From Streptomyces shenzhenensis (GTDB lineage Bacteria; Actinomycetota; Actinomycetes; Streptomycetales; Streptomycetaceae), in the NCBI RefSeq assembly GCF_021462265.1, contig NZ_JAJONF010000012.1, positions 162,284 to 226,283 of the forward strand: DNA of 64,000 bases. Reading direction: 5' to 3'. Shown piece by piece: positions 14,699-22,366 of this stretch (positions are counted from its first letter, which is position 1; the number at the start of each line of letters is the position of its first letter). The position numbers were made by a program, and so were the translations under genes. Below the pieces are notes generated by a model. The model saw only the letters and a list, made by a program, of their open reading frames with translations, searched no databases and was not told the origin of the DNA.

Positions 14699-15604
14699 TC
14701 ACAGGATCGAACGCGCCAGTGCCACCGCTCCCTCGACCGGCGGGAGCCGCAACGGCTGCGGCCGGGCCCCGGGTACGGCCTCGGCGAGCGCGGCGGCGAA
14801 GGCGTCGTACAGGCGCCGCTGGGAGAGGATCGTGCCGCCGGCGACCACCACGTCGTCCACGGCGAGACCGCGGGCGGCGAGCCGGGCCACCAGGCCGGCC
14901 AGGGCGCGGCCGCCGTCGGCTATCACGTCCGCGGCGAGGCGGGAGCCCGCGTCGGCCGCGGCGAAGAGCACCGGGGCGTGCCGGCCCCACTGGGCGGAGA
15001 CGTCGGAGGCGCTCTCCAGCGCGGCGCCGAGTGCGGGCACCTCGGCCACCTCGAAGGCGGCGAGGAGCCCCGTCGCGAGGGCGTCGGGTGCCTCGCCCCG
15101 GTCGTGGGCGGCCCAGACGGCGCGGGCGGCTTCCCGGACGAGCCCGGCGGCGCCGCCCTCGTCACCGAGGATCGCGCCCCAGCCGCCCACCTGCACGGGG
15201 CTGCCGTCGGCCTGCCGGCCGACGGCCACCGAGCCGGTGCCGGCGACCAGGCCGACGCCCTTGTCCAGGCCGGCGGCGGGGACGAGGAGTTCGGCGTCGC
15301 CCACCACCCGGACGGGCACGTCGAGCAGGTCCCGCAGCGCGGCGGCGATGCCGGCGCACTGGCGGGGGGTCTCACAGGCGTGCCCGCCGACGGCCAGGGC
15401 GGCCGGGCGGGTACCGGGAGGCAGGGCGTCGTGGACGAGCGCGGTCAGCCAGCGGGCCGCGGCGTCCGGGTCGTGCGGCCGCCAGCCGCTGCTCGGGCGG
15501 ACGTGGTCGGCGACCCGGTCCGCGCCGGCGAGGGCGCGGAGCTGGGTCTTGGTGCCGCCCACGTCGATGCCGACCAGGAGCGGGGAGGAAGGAGTTTCCT
15601 GCAC
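14699..15604 (-). CDS. BadF/BadG-type ATPase, N-acetylglucosamine kinase-like sugar kinase
   Basis: A 301-residue protein from GTG 15604, preceded by AGAGGATCC. The actin-fold ATP-binding motifs are LLVGIDVGGTKTQLRAL (phosphate 1, residues about 9-25), GLVAGTGSVAVGR (phosphate 2) and VVVAGGTILSQ (adenosine). This resembles NAGK-type eukaryotic-like GlcNAc kinases rather than ROK kinases. It probably phosphorylates an amino sugar or sugar released by the adjacent glycan locus. It diverges from the ROK regulator across 311 nt containing a 26-bp palindrome, so both are probably controlled by that regulator. Confidence 0.87.
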   Translation of the reverse strand: MQETPSSPLLVGIDVGGTKTQLRALAGADRVADHVRPSSGWRPHDPDAAARWLTALVHDALPPGTRPAALAVGGHACETPRQCAGIAAALRDLLDVPVRVVGDAELLVPAAGLDKGVGLVAGTGSVAVGRQADGSPVQVGGWGAILGDEGGAAGLVREAARAVWAAHDRGEAPDALATGLLAAFEVAEVPALGAALESASDVSAQWGRHAPVLFAAADAGSRLAADVIADGGRALAGLVARLAARGLAVDDVVVAGGTILSQRRLYDAFAAALAEAVPGARPQPLRLPPVEGAVALARSIL

Positions 15605-15755
15605 GGATCCTCTTTCGTCGTCTGGGCGAAGAGCGCCGAAGAGCCTGGCACTGTGCTGTGACGGCGGGCGAACCGGTCTGGCCGAACAGGAGTCGAGCAC
15701 GTCAGGAAGCCCCGGGACGGGCTTCTTGCGGAGCACGGCAGGCGAGTACCGTGAA

Positions 15756-15781
15756 CTTCGTTAGGAAGTTAACTAACGAAG
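15756..15781. promoter_or_regulatory. 26-bp palindromic operator between sugar kinase and ROK regulator
   Basis: CTTCGTTAG (15756-15764) and CTAACGAAG (15773-15781) are perfect 9-bp arms around GAAGTTAA. It is the most AT-rich point of the 15605-15915 intergenic stretch, which contains no gene. The site is placed to control both divergent promoters and is probably the ROK protein's operator. A 134-nt leader remains between it and the ROK start. Confidence 0.75.
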
Positions 15782-15915
15782 TACAGTGCGTCAAGAGTTG
15801 CCGCGGACTCGGTCGACGGGACGCTGTCGAGGCCACGATCGCGCGGCACACCGGCACCGCATCGCCGCATCCCGCGACACCCGGGGGAGCGCGGCCCCTG
15901 ACCCCTGGGGGAACC

Positions 15916-17061
15916 GTGGAACACGTCGTGGCTGAAGCCTCCCGGCTCACCGAGAGCGCCGGCGCGGTCTTCGCCGTGCTGGCCCAGGTCGGCAGCGCCA
16001 CCCGGCCGCAGCTCGCGAGTCTGGCCGGCCTGTCCAAACCGACGGTCTCCGCCGCCGTCGCGGAGCTGGAGGGAGCGCGGCTGGCCACCCACTCCGGCAC
16101 CTCCTCCAGCGGCACCGGCCGCTCGGCCGCCGTCTACGGCCTCGGGGCCGCCTCCGGCTCGGTCCTCGCGGTCGACCTCGGCCCGGCGCGCACCCGGGTC
16201 CGCGGCTGCGCCCTGGACGGCACCCTGCTCGCCGAGGCGGACACGCCCCGCACCCGGGCCGCCGACGCCGTCCGCGAGGCCCTGGCCGCGCTGCCGGCGG
16301 GCGCCCCGCTGCGGGCCATCGTGGTCGCCGTCGGTGATGTCACCGCCCCCGACCGGGCGGGCAGCGGGATGCGCCCGGCGACCGCCAAGGCCGGGCCCGT
16401 CTTCGACGCGGTCTCCGTCGCCCTGCCGCCGGGCGTGCCCGTCCACCTGGAGAACAACGTCAACTGCGCGGCCCTCGCCGAACTCCACGAGGGCGCCGCC
16501 CGGGGCCGGCGCACCTTCGGCTACCTGCGGATCGGCGTCGGTGTCGGTCTGGGCATCGTCATCGGCGGCCAGGTGCTGCGCGGCGCCAACGGCGCGGCCG
16601 GTGAGCTGGCCCGGCTGCCCTACCCCTGGGACGACGACCGGGAGCCCCGCCAGGAGGCCCTGGAGGCCTACGTCGGCTCACACGCCCTGCTGCGCCGGGC
16701 CGCCGAGATCTGGCGGGAGGCCGACGGCCCGTGCCCGCGCACCGCCGACCGGCTCTTCGCGCTGGCCGCCCAGGGCCGGGAGCCCGCCCGTGCTGTCGTC
16801 GCCCGGCACGCCGCCGACGTGGGCCGGCTGGCGGCGGCGGTGACCGCCGTACTGGATCCGGGGCTGATCGTGCTGGGCGGCAGCACGGGCGCGGACCCGC
16901 AGCTCCTGCCCGGGGTGCGGGCCGAGCTGGACCGGCTGAGCTGGCCCACCGAGGTGGTCAGCAGCCAGATCGGCGATCTCGGTACCGTGGCGGGTGCCGC
17001 CCGGCTCGCCGTGGCCAAGGGAGTCCAAACCGTGACCGAAGGCGCCAGGGTGAAGGATTGA
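15916..17061 (+). CDS. ROK-family transcriptional repressor
   Basis: A 381-residue protein from GTG 15916, with GGGGGAA immediately upstream. The frame stays open further upstream across the operator, but that region has no domain or ribosome site. The N-terminal winged helix is VLAQVGSATRPQLASLAGLS then KPTVSAAVAELEGA. The ROK sugar-kinase-like domain follows, with AVDLGPARTRVRG, HLENNVNCAALAELHEGAARG and RIGVGVGLGIVIGGQVLRG. The usual CxCGxxGCxE zinc motif is absent, as in many actinobacterial ROK repressors, so kinase activity is unlikely. It probably senses a sugar or sugar phosphate and controls the divergent kinase and the downstream transporter. Confidence 0.92.
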   Translation: MEHVVAEASRLTESAGAVFAVLAQVGSATRPQLASLAGLSKPTVSAAVAELEGARLATHSGTSSSGTGRSAAVYGLGAASGSVLAVDLGPARTRVRGCALDGTLLAEADTPRTRAADAVREALAALPAGAPLRAIVVAVGDVTAPDRAGSGMRPATAKAGPVFDAVSVALPPGVPVHLENNVNCAALAELHEGAARGRRTFGYLRIGVGVGLGIVIGGQVLRGANGAAGELARLPYPWDDDREPRQEALEAYVGSHALLRRAAEIWREADGPCPRTADRLFALAAQGREPARAVVARHAADVGRLAAAVTAVLDPGLIVLGGSTGADPQLLPGVRAELDRLSWPTEVVSSQIGDLGTVAGAARLAVAKGVQTVTEGARVKD

Positions 17062-17093
17062 CGGCTTCCTCATCGGTCTGCCAATGTCCGGAC

Positions 17094-17101
17094 AAGCGCT
17101 T
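17094..17101. promoter_or_regulatory. AAGCGCTT palindrome upstream of the sugar-binding protein gene
   Basis: The 8-bp palindrome within GACAAGCGCTTTCTAAG (17091-17107) resembles LacI/CRE-type half-site pairs (GAAAGCGCTTTC). A related dyad is at 17254-17268. It lies 240 nt before the transporter gene, so a role as upstream operator is tentative. Confidence 0.4.
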
Positions 17102-17162
17102 TCTAAGTCGGCCGGGACGCCGGCTTGGGGTGAGCCTCCCAGCCCGTACACGACGTACGGCA

Positions 17163-17188
17163 ACCGCACGAGGGCGTGCCCGTGCGGT
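17163..17188 (+). terminator. Hairpin between the ROK gene and the transporter operon
   Basis: ACCGCACG (17163-17170) pairs perfectly with CGTGCGGT (17181-17188) across a 10-nt loop. It lies 100 nt after the ROK stop and 148 nt before the binding-protein start, so it could end the ROK transcript. Confidence 0.45.
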
Positions 17189-17253
17189 GACGGCCCAGGC
17201 GGCCGGGGATCTCGCCCCGCGTGGACGATGCGGCCGGGCGAGGCCGCGACCCC

Positions 17254-17268
17254 GGAAAGCGACTTTCC
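17254..17268. promoter_or_regulatory. GGAAAG-CGA-CTTTCC dyad in the transporter promoter region
   Basis: Perfect 6-bp arms around CGA, 68 nt before the binding-protein start and just upstream of CAAAAT, a possible -10. The sequence resembles LacI-family operators. The local ROK operator (15756-15781) is different, so the transporter may answer to a second regulator. Confidence 0.5.
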
Positions 17269-17335
17269 TTCAAAATGCACCCGTGCCGCCTCAGCCGGCG
17301 CCGTGCTCCGTCCCTCCGAAGAAATGGGATCGAAG

Positions 17336-18658
17336 ATGACCACTGTGGGTGTGCGGCGCTCCCGCCGACTCGGCCGCGGCGGTATGCGCCGCCTGGTTCC
17401 CCTCGCTGCCGTGGCCTCGGCAGGAGCCCTGCTGCTCTCCGCCTGCGGGTCGGGGTCCGGCTCGGGCGGTACCTCCAAGTCGCTGACGTTCTGGATCTCC
17501 ACGGTTCCGGGGCAGGACGCGGGCTGGAAGAAGCTGGTGGCGCAGTACAAGAAGGAAGCCGGCGTCGACGTCAAGCTCGTCAACATCCCCTACGACGGCT
17601 ACACGACGAAGCTGCACAACTCCGCGCAGGCGAATGCTCTGCCCGACGTGGCGGCCGTACCGGCGCTGGACCCGATCTGGTCGAACAAGCTGATCGACCT
17701 GAGCTCCATCGCCGGGAACAAGAGCTACAACATCAATGCGAACTTCCTGGCGAAGGACTCGTCCGGCAAGGTGCTGGCCATCCCCTCGGACGTCACCGCG
17801 TCCGGGCTGTTCATCAACACGACGCTCTTCAAGAAGGCCGGCGTCTCCTTCCCCACCTCGTCGTCGAAGACCTGGACCTGGACCGACTTCATCGCGGCCG
17901 CGAACAAGGTCCGGGAGAAGACCGGCGCCAAGTACTCCCTGACCTTCGACCAGTCGCCGTCTCGACTGCGCGCCATGGTGTACGAGATGGGCGGGAATTA
18001 CGTCCACGCGGACTCCTCCGGCAAGTTCTCGGTGGACGCCGCGACCAAGAAGGCCGTGAAGACCTTCGTCGGATGGAACGACGACAAGATCATGCCGAAG
18101 TCGGTGTGGACCAGCGGCGCCGACCCGTCCGCGATGTTCCAGAGCGGTGACGTGGTCGCCTACTGGTCCGGCGTGTGGCAGGTCGCCGCGTTCGCGGACA
18201 GCATCAAGAAGTTCGACTGGGCCAGCGTCCCGACCCCCGCCCAGCCCGTGCAGGCCAGCGACGTCAACAGCGGCGGCCTGATGGTCGGCTTCAACAACAA
18301 CGGCGCCGCGGCCACCGCCGCGAAGAAGTTCATGACCTGGGTGTACGACCCGAAGCAGTACACCGAACTGGTCGAGAGCTCCGGATTCCTCCCGGTCGAG
18401 AGCGGTCTGAGCCCGAACTACCCCTTCAAATCCGACGCGGCGCAGTCGGCGTTCAAGCTGTACAACGAGGAGATCCCGCTGTACGCCCCGATCTCCGGCT
18501 ACTTCAACGGTGCGCAGACGGACTGGGTGCTGAAGGGCAAGAGCCTCACCACCGACCCGACCAAGACGGAGCTCGGCAAGGCGATCAACGGCCAGCAGTC
18601 GTCCGACAAGGCGCTGGAGAACATCGTGGCCGGCTACAACCAGCAGGTCGGCGGCTGA
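17336..18658 (+). CDS. ABC transporter extracellular sugar-binding lipoprotein (CUT1 family)
   Basis: A 440-residue lipoprotein. The signal peptide has a twin-arginine-rich start, a hydrophobic core and the lipobox LLLSAC at about residue 37, followed by a Gly/Ser linker. The mature part is a type I solute-binding protein: SLTFWISTVPGQDAGWKKLVAQYKKE at the start in outline, IPSDVTASGLFINTTLFKKAG, and FQSGDVVAYWSGVWQVAAF. ATG 17336 was chosen (ATG 17324 is an in-frame alternative). It feeds the two permeases downstream. No ATPase is encoded, so the shared MsiK-type ATPase probably drives uptake. The ligand is unknown but should be an oligosaccharide. Confidence 0.92.
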   Translation: MTTVGVRRSRRLGRGGMRRLVPLAAVASAGALLLSACGSGSGSGGTSKSLTFWISTVPGQDAGWKKLVAQYKKEAGVDVKLVNIPYDGYTTKLHNSAQANALPDVAAVPALDPIWSNKLIDLSSIAGNKSYNINANFLAKDSSGKVLAIPSDVTASGLFINTTLFKKAGVSFPTSSSKTWTWTDFIAAANKVREKTGAKYSLTFDQSPSRLRAMVYEMGGNYVHADSSGKFSVDAATKKAVKTFVGWNDDKIMPKSVWTSGADPSAMFQSGDVVAYWSGVWQVAAFADSIKKFDWASVPTPAQPVQASDVNSGGLMVGFNNNGAAATAAKKFMTWVYDPKQYTELVESSGFLPVESGLSPNYPFKSDAAQSAFKLYNEEIPLYAPISGYFNGAQTDWVLKGKSLTTDPTKTELGKAINGQQSSDKALENIVAGYNQQVGG

Positions 18659-18667
18659 TCGCAGCCC

Positions 18668-18711
18668 CCAGGGCGGGGCGGCGGGACCGAGCCCCCGCCG
18701 CCCCGCCCTGG
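18668..18711 (+). terminator. 18-bp hairpin between binding-protein and permease genes
   Basis: Perfect 18-nt arms (18668-18685 and 18694-18711) with an 8-nt loop lie 9 nt after the binding-protein stop. Such an intercistronic hairpin typically lets the binding protein be made in excess of the permeases, by partial termination or mRNA protection. Confidence 0.75.
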
Positions 18712-18781
18712 CCAACCACGTGATGCCGGGCTCATCGCGTGAACCCACCGCAACCCATTCCACCAGCACGGAGTCAGGAAG

Positions 18782-19693
18782 ATGACAAAACGCGCCTCGG
18801 CCGTGTCCGCGAGCCCGCCCAGAAGACGCAGTAAGTACACCCTTGCGCCGCTCACTCTCATCGCGGCCAATGTCGTGCTCTTCGCGCTGTTCTTCGTCTG
18901 GCCGGCGGTGATCGGGCTCGTCTACTCCTTCACGAACTACACCGGTGTGGGCGCGTTCCAGTTCATCGGGCTGGACAACTATCACAACCTGTTCGGGGAC
19001 TCCACGTTCTACGACGCGCTGACCCGGACGCTTCTGTACACCGTGCTCTTCGTGCCGCTGAACTTCGCGCTCTCGCTCCTCGCGGCCAACCTGGTGGTGA
19101 ACAAGCACGCCAAGGGTTCGTCCGTCGCCCGCGTCATCTTCTTCATCCCGTGGCTGCTGTCGCCCATCGTCGTGGGTGTGCTGTGGCGGTGGCTGTTCGG
19201 TGAGAATTTCGGCCTGGTCAACTACGTCATCGAGAAGCTCGGCGGCAGTGCCGTTCCGTGGCAGTCGAACGCGGACCTGTCGCTGCTCGTGGTGGTGGCG
19301 GCGGCGTCCTGGATGTGGACGGGTTTCACGATGCTGCTCTTCATCGCGGCGATCAAGAACGTACCCGTGTCGTACTACGAGGCGGCATCGCTCGACGGTG
19401 CCGGACCGTGGCGCCAGTTCTTGAGCATCACGCTGCCGAGCATCGCGCCGACCTCCTTCATCGTCGTCCTGCTCAACACGATCAACGCGATGAAGGAATA
19501 TCCGGTGTTCGTCTCCCTGAACAACGGCGGACCCGGAACGTCGAACAACCTGCTTGTCCAGTACATCTACCAGACCGGCTTCCAACGGGGCCAGATCGGC
19601 TATGCGAGCGCCGCGTCGTTCGTGCTCATGCTCATCCTGATGGCCGTCGCGATCATCCAGCTGATCGTCAACCGGCGGGTGGAGAACCGATGA
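18782..19693 (+). CDS. ABC sugar transporter permease 1 (CUT1, MalF-like)
   Basis: A 303-residue membrane protein with six predicted helices. The first helix follows a basic N-terminus (PPRRRSKYTLAPLTLIAANV). The cytoplasmic EAA loop YYEAASLDGAGPWRQFLSIT then LPSIAP (about residues 197-222) is the ATPase docking site. It begins at ATG 18782 after the sequence GGAGTCAGGAAG. Its stop overlaps the next start (ATGA at 19690-19693), so the two permeases are translationally coupled. The missing ATPase is expected to be the genome's multi-operon MsiK protein. Confidence 0.93.
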   Translation: MTKRASAVSASPPRRRSKYTLAPLTLIAANVVLFALFFVWPAVIGLVYSFTNYTGVGAFQFIGLDNYHNLFGDSTFYDALTRTLLYTVLFVPLNFALSLLAANLVVNKHAKGSSVARVIFFIPWLLSPIVVGVLWRWLFGENFGLVNYVIEKLGGSAVPWQSNADLSLLVVVAAASWMWTGFTMLLFIAAIKNVPVSYYEAASLDGAGPWRQFLSITLPSIAPTSFIVVLLNTINAMKEYPVFVSLNNGGPGTSNNLLVQYIYQTGFQRGQIGYASAASFVLMLILMAVAIIQLIVNRRVENR

Positions 19694-20592
19694 CAACCAC
19701 AGACATACCCCGCAAGGCCGACGCCGATCCCGGTCGGACTGTATCCAAGAAGCGGACCCGCGGCGCGGTGAGCGGCGGGATCCGACAGGCGGTGTCCGCA
19801 ACCACCCTGCTGTGGATCCTCGCGTGCCTCTACGGGCTGCCGGTGCTGTGGTTCATCCTCAGCTCCCTCAAGCCGGCCAGCGACCTGTTCTCCTATCCGC
19901 TGACGCTGGTTCCGCACCACCCCACCCTGTCCGGGTACCTGACGGCGTGGCGCAGTGCCAACTTCTCCCAGTTCTTCATCAACACGACCATCGTGTGTGT
20001 GATCACGACGATCCTCACGGTGGGAGTGAGCTGCTGCACCGGGTACGCGCTGGCCAAATACGACAACAGATGGCTCAAGGCGTTCTTCATCTGCATCCTG
20101 GCCACCACGATGCTGCCGGGCGAGGTCATGCTGGCCCCGGAGTTCCTGGTGGTTCGCAACCTCGGCCTGTACAACTCGTTCGCCGGCATCATCCTCCCGG
20201 CGGTGCTCACCGCGACCGGATGCTTCATGTTCCGCCAGTTCTTCCTGACGGTTCCCGACGAACTCGTGGAAGCGGCCCGCATCGACGGTGCCCGCGAACT
20301 GTCGATCTTCCTGCGGATCATGGTGCCGCTCTCCCGGCCCATCATGCTGACCCTCGCCATCCTGTCCTTCCAGTGGCGGTGGAACGACTACATCTGGCCG
20401 CTGCTGATGCTCAACGACCCCAACAAGTTCACCGTGCAGATCGGCATCCAGAGCATCGTCGGCGCGCAGAACATCAACTGGTCGGTCCTGCTCGGCGCCT
20501 CGGTCATCTCCATGGTCCCGCTGATCGTGATCTTCCTGGTCTTCCAGCGCTACGTCATGGGCGCCGACATCAACGCCGGACTGAAGGACTGA
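19690..20592 (+). CDS. ABC sugar transporter permease 2 (CUT1, MalG-like)
   Basis: A 300-residue membrane protein with six helices and the EAA loop LVEAARIDGARELSIFLRIM then VPLSRP. The N-terminal 40 residues are charged and cytoplasmic. The start at ATG 19690 overlaps the preceding stop by 4 nt and has GGAGAACC upstream. The last residues (QRYVMGADINAGLKD) are a typical CUT1 C-terminus. It pairs with the MalF-like permease to form the pore. The next gene starts 2 nt after its stop, so the operon continues into the unknown enzyme genes. Confidence 0.93.
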   Translation: MTTTDIPRKADADPGRTVSKKRTRGAVSGGIRQAVSATTLLWILACLYGLPVLWFILSSLKPASDLFSYPLTLVPHHPTLSGYLTAWRSANFSQFFINTTIVCVITTILTVGVSCCTGYALAKYDNRWLKAFFICILATTMLPGEVMLAPEFLVVRNLGLYNSFAGIILPAVLTATGCFMFRQFFLTVPDELVEAARIDGARELSIFLRIMVPLSRPIMLTLAILSFQWRWNDYIWPLLMLNDPNKFTVQIGIQSIVGAQNINWSVLLGASVISMVPLIVIFLVFQRYVMGADINAGLKD

Positions 20593-20594
20593 CC

Positions 20595-22319
20595 GTGCCC
20601 ACCCCGCTCGACCACGAGTTCCTCCGCGCGGTGGCCGGCGCCGCTGACCGGTCGGCCGCCCCACTGGTGGCCGGCCCCGAGGACGAACCCGCCGGTGTGA
20701 CCCACCGCGTCCTGGCCCGCCGGGTGAAGACCCTGGTCGCGGCGTACCGCTCCCCGGACTCGGCACTGCACGGCAGCAGCCGGGCCGTCGCCGCCGCACT
20801 GACCCACCTCCGCGCCCTGCTGGCCGCGCAGACCGCCTCCGGTCTCTTCGCCGGCGGCGACAACGTGCAGTCACCGCCGGACTCCGCGTTCACGGTGAAC
20901 GACGTGTGCGACGCGCACGTGCTCGCCGCCGGCGCGGGACCGGAACTGCGTGACGTCACGGCCGCGCTTGCCGAGATCGCCGGCGCTGCCTCCGCCGCCC
21001 TCCTCACCGGCGGGGTGCACACCCCGAACCACCGCTGGGAACTGTGTGCGGCGCTGGCCCGGCTGCACCGGTCGTTCCCGGACGCCCGGCTGCTCGACCG
21101 TGTCGACGCATGGCTCGCCGAGGGCGTCGACATCGACGCGGACGGCCTGTACTCGGAACGCAGCGCCGTCTACGCGTCCCACGTGTCCAATCCCTCGCTG
21201 CTCCTGCTGGCCGAAGTCCTCGGCCGCACCGACCTGCGGGACGCCGTCGAACGCAACCTCACCGCGACATTGGACCTGATCAGACCGGACGGCACGGTGG
21301 AGACCGTGCACTCGCGCCGGCAGGACCAGCACCACCCGTTCCCGCTGGCGTCCTACCTGCCGCACTACCGGCTGCTCGCGGTCCGCAGCGGCCGGGGCGA
21401 CTTCGCCCGGGCGGCGCGGCTGGCAGCAGCCGACGGGGTCGACGACCCCGGCCTGCTCGCCGAGACCCTCCTCACCCCCGACCTGTGCCACGCGCTGCCG
21501 GCACCGGACCCGGAGCCCCTGACCCGCGACCGGTACCTCGGCACGGCGCGCCTCGCCTCACATGCCTCCGCCACCGCACACACCGTCCTGTACGGCGGCT
21601 CGGACGTGCCCGGGCACCGGCGCATCCGCTCGGGACTCGCCTGCAACCCCACCTTCCTGCGCCTGTTCGCCGGCGACGCCGTCCTCGACGCGGTCCGGCT
21701 CTCCCGGGGCTTCTTCGACCTGGGCCCTTTCCGCGCCGCCGACATGCAGCAGGTCGCCGGCCACCAATACCGGCTCACCGAGACCCTGACGGCCGCCTAC
21801 TACCAGCCGCTCCCGCCGGACCGGCGACGGGACGACGGCGCCTACCGCGTGGCGGACGAGGGACGCTTCTCGGCCGCGATGGCCTTCCCGGACCGGCCCC
21901 GGGACGAGGTCTCCCACACGACACGCGTCGAAGCGGAGCTGCGGGACGACGGCGCCGACCTGAGGATCGACATCAGCGGCCCACGGGTGCCCTGGGCACT
22001 CGAACTGACCTTCCGGCCGGGTGGCGAGCCGCAGGGCGCCGTACCGATCGGTGACAGGCGCTGGTGCCTGACGACCGGGCCGCTGACCTACCGGGTGGGC
22101 GACGACGAGATCCGCGTCGAGGCCGCCGTCGAGGCCGGCGAACCACTCGCCGGACCGGACCGGAGCGACGTACTACGGTACGACCCGGGCCAGGACTACA
22201 CCGTGGCCGGCGGCACCGACGCGACGACCGGGAACCGCGTCTACCTCGGTGGGCACGGCCCGCAGACACTGACCGTCACCCTGCGCGCCCGGCGTTCCGT
22301 ACCCGGCGTCCGACCCTGA
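20595..22319 (+). CDS. Unassigned 574-residue protein in the sugar operon, probable (alpha/alpha)-toroid glycan enzyme
   Basis: I do not recognise the family. GTG 20595 begins 2 nt after the permease stop, so it is translationally linked. The N-terminal 300 residues are helical with repeated hairpins (THLRALLAAQTASGLF, HRWELCAALARLHRSFP, SNPSLLLLAEVLGRTDLRDA), the look of an alpha/alpha toroid. The C-terminal 200 residues are beta-rich (WALELTFRPGG, YTVAGGTDATTGNRVYLGG), as in heparinase-like polysaccharide lyases. Candidate catalytic residues in the helical part include His/Asn in TPNHRWEL and the HSRRQDQHHPF segment. There is no signal peptide, so it should act on imported oligosaccharide in the cytoplasm. 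Confidence 0.7.
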   Translation: MPTPLDHEFLRAVAGAADRSAAPLVAGPEDEPAGVTHRVLARRVKTLVAAYRSPDSALHGSSRAVAAALTHLRALLAAQTASGLFAGGDNVQSPPDSAFTVNDVCDAHVLAAGAGPELRDVTAALAEIAGAASAALLTGGVHTPNHRWELCAALARLHRSFPDARLLDRVDAWLAEGVDIDADGLYSERSAVYASHVSNPSLLLLAEVLGRTDLRDAVERNLTATLDLIRPDGTVETVHSRRQDQHHPFPLASYLPHYRLLAVRSGRGDFARAARLAAADGVDDPGLLAETLLTPDLCHALPAPDPEPLTRDRYLGTARLASHASATAHTVLYGGSDVPGHRRIRSGLACNPTFLRLFAGDAVLDAVRLSRGFFDLGPFRAADMQQVAGHQYRLTETLTAAYYQPLPPDRRRDDGAYRVADEGRFSAAMAFPDRPRDEVSHTTRVEAELRDDGADLRIDISGPRVPWALELTFRPGGEPQGAVPIGDRRWCLTTGPLTYRVGDDEIRVEAAVEAGEPLAGPDRSDVLRYDPGQDYTVAGGTDATTGNRVYLGGHGPQTLTVTLRARRSVPGVRP

Positions 22320-22366
22320 CCACGTCCGCCACGGCCACCTCCGCAACGAAGGGCTGACCTCCCCCG

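Noticed and set aside
15757..15915. Longer ROK start with an added N-terminal segment
   Set aside because: The extension would cross the operator palindrome and lacks a ribosome site. GTG 15916 has GGGGGAA immediately upstream.
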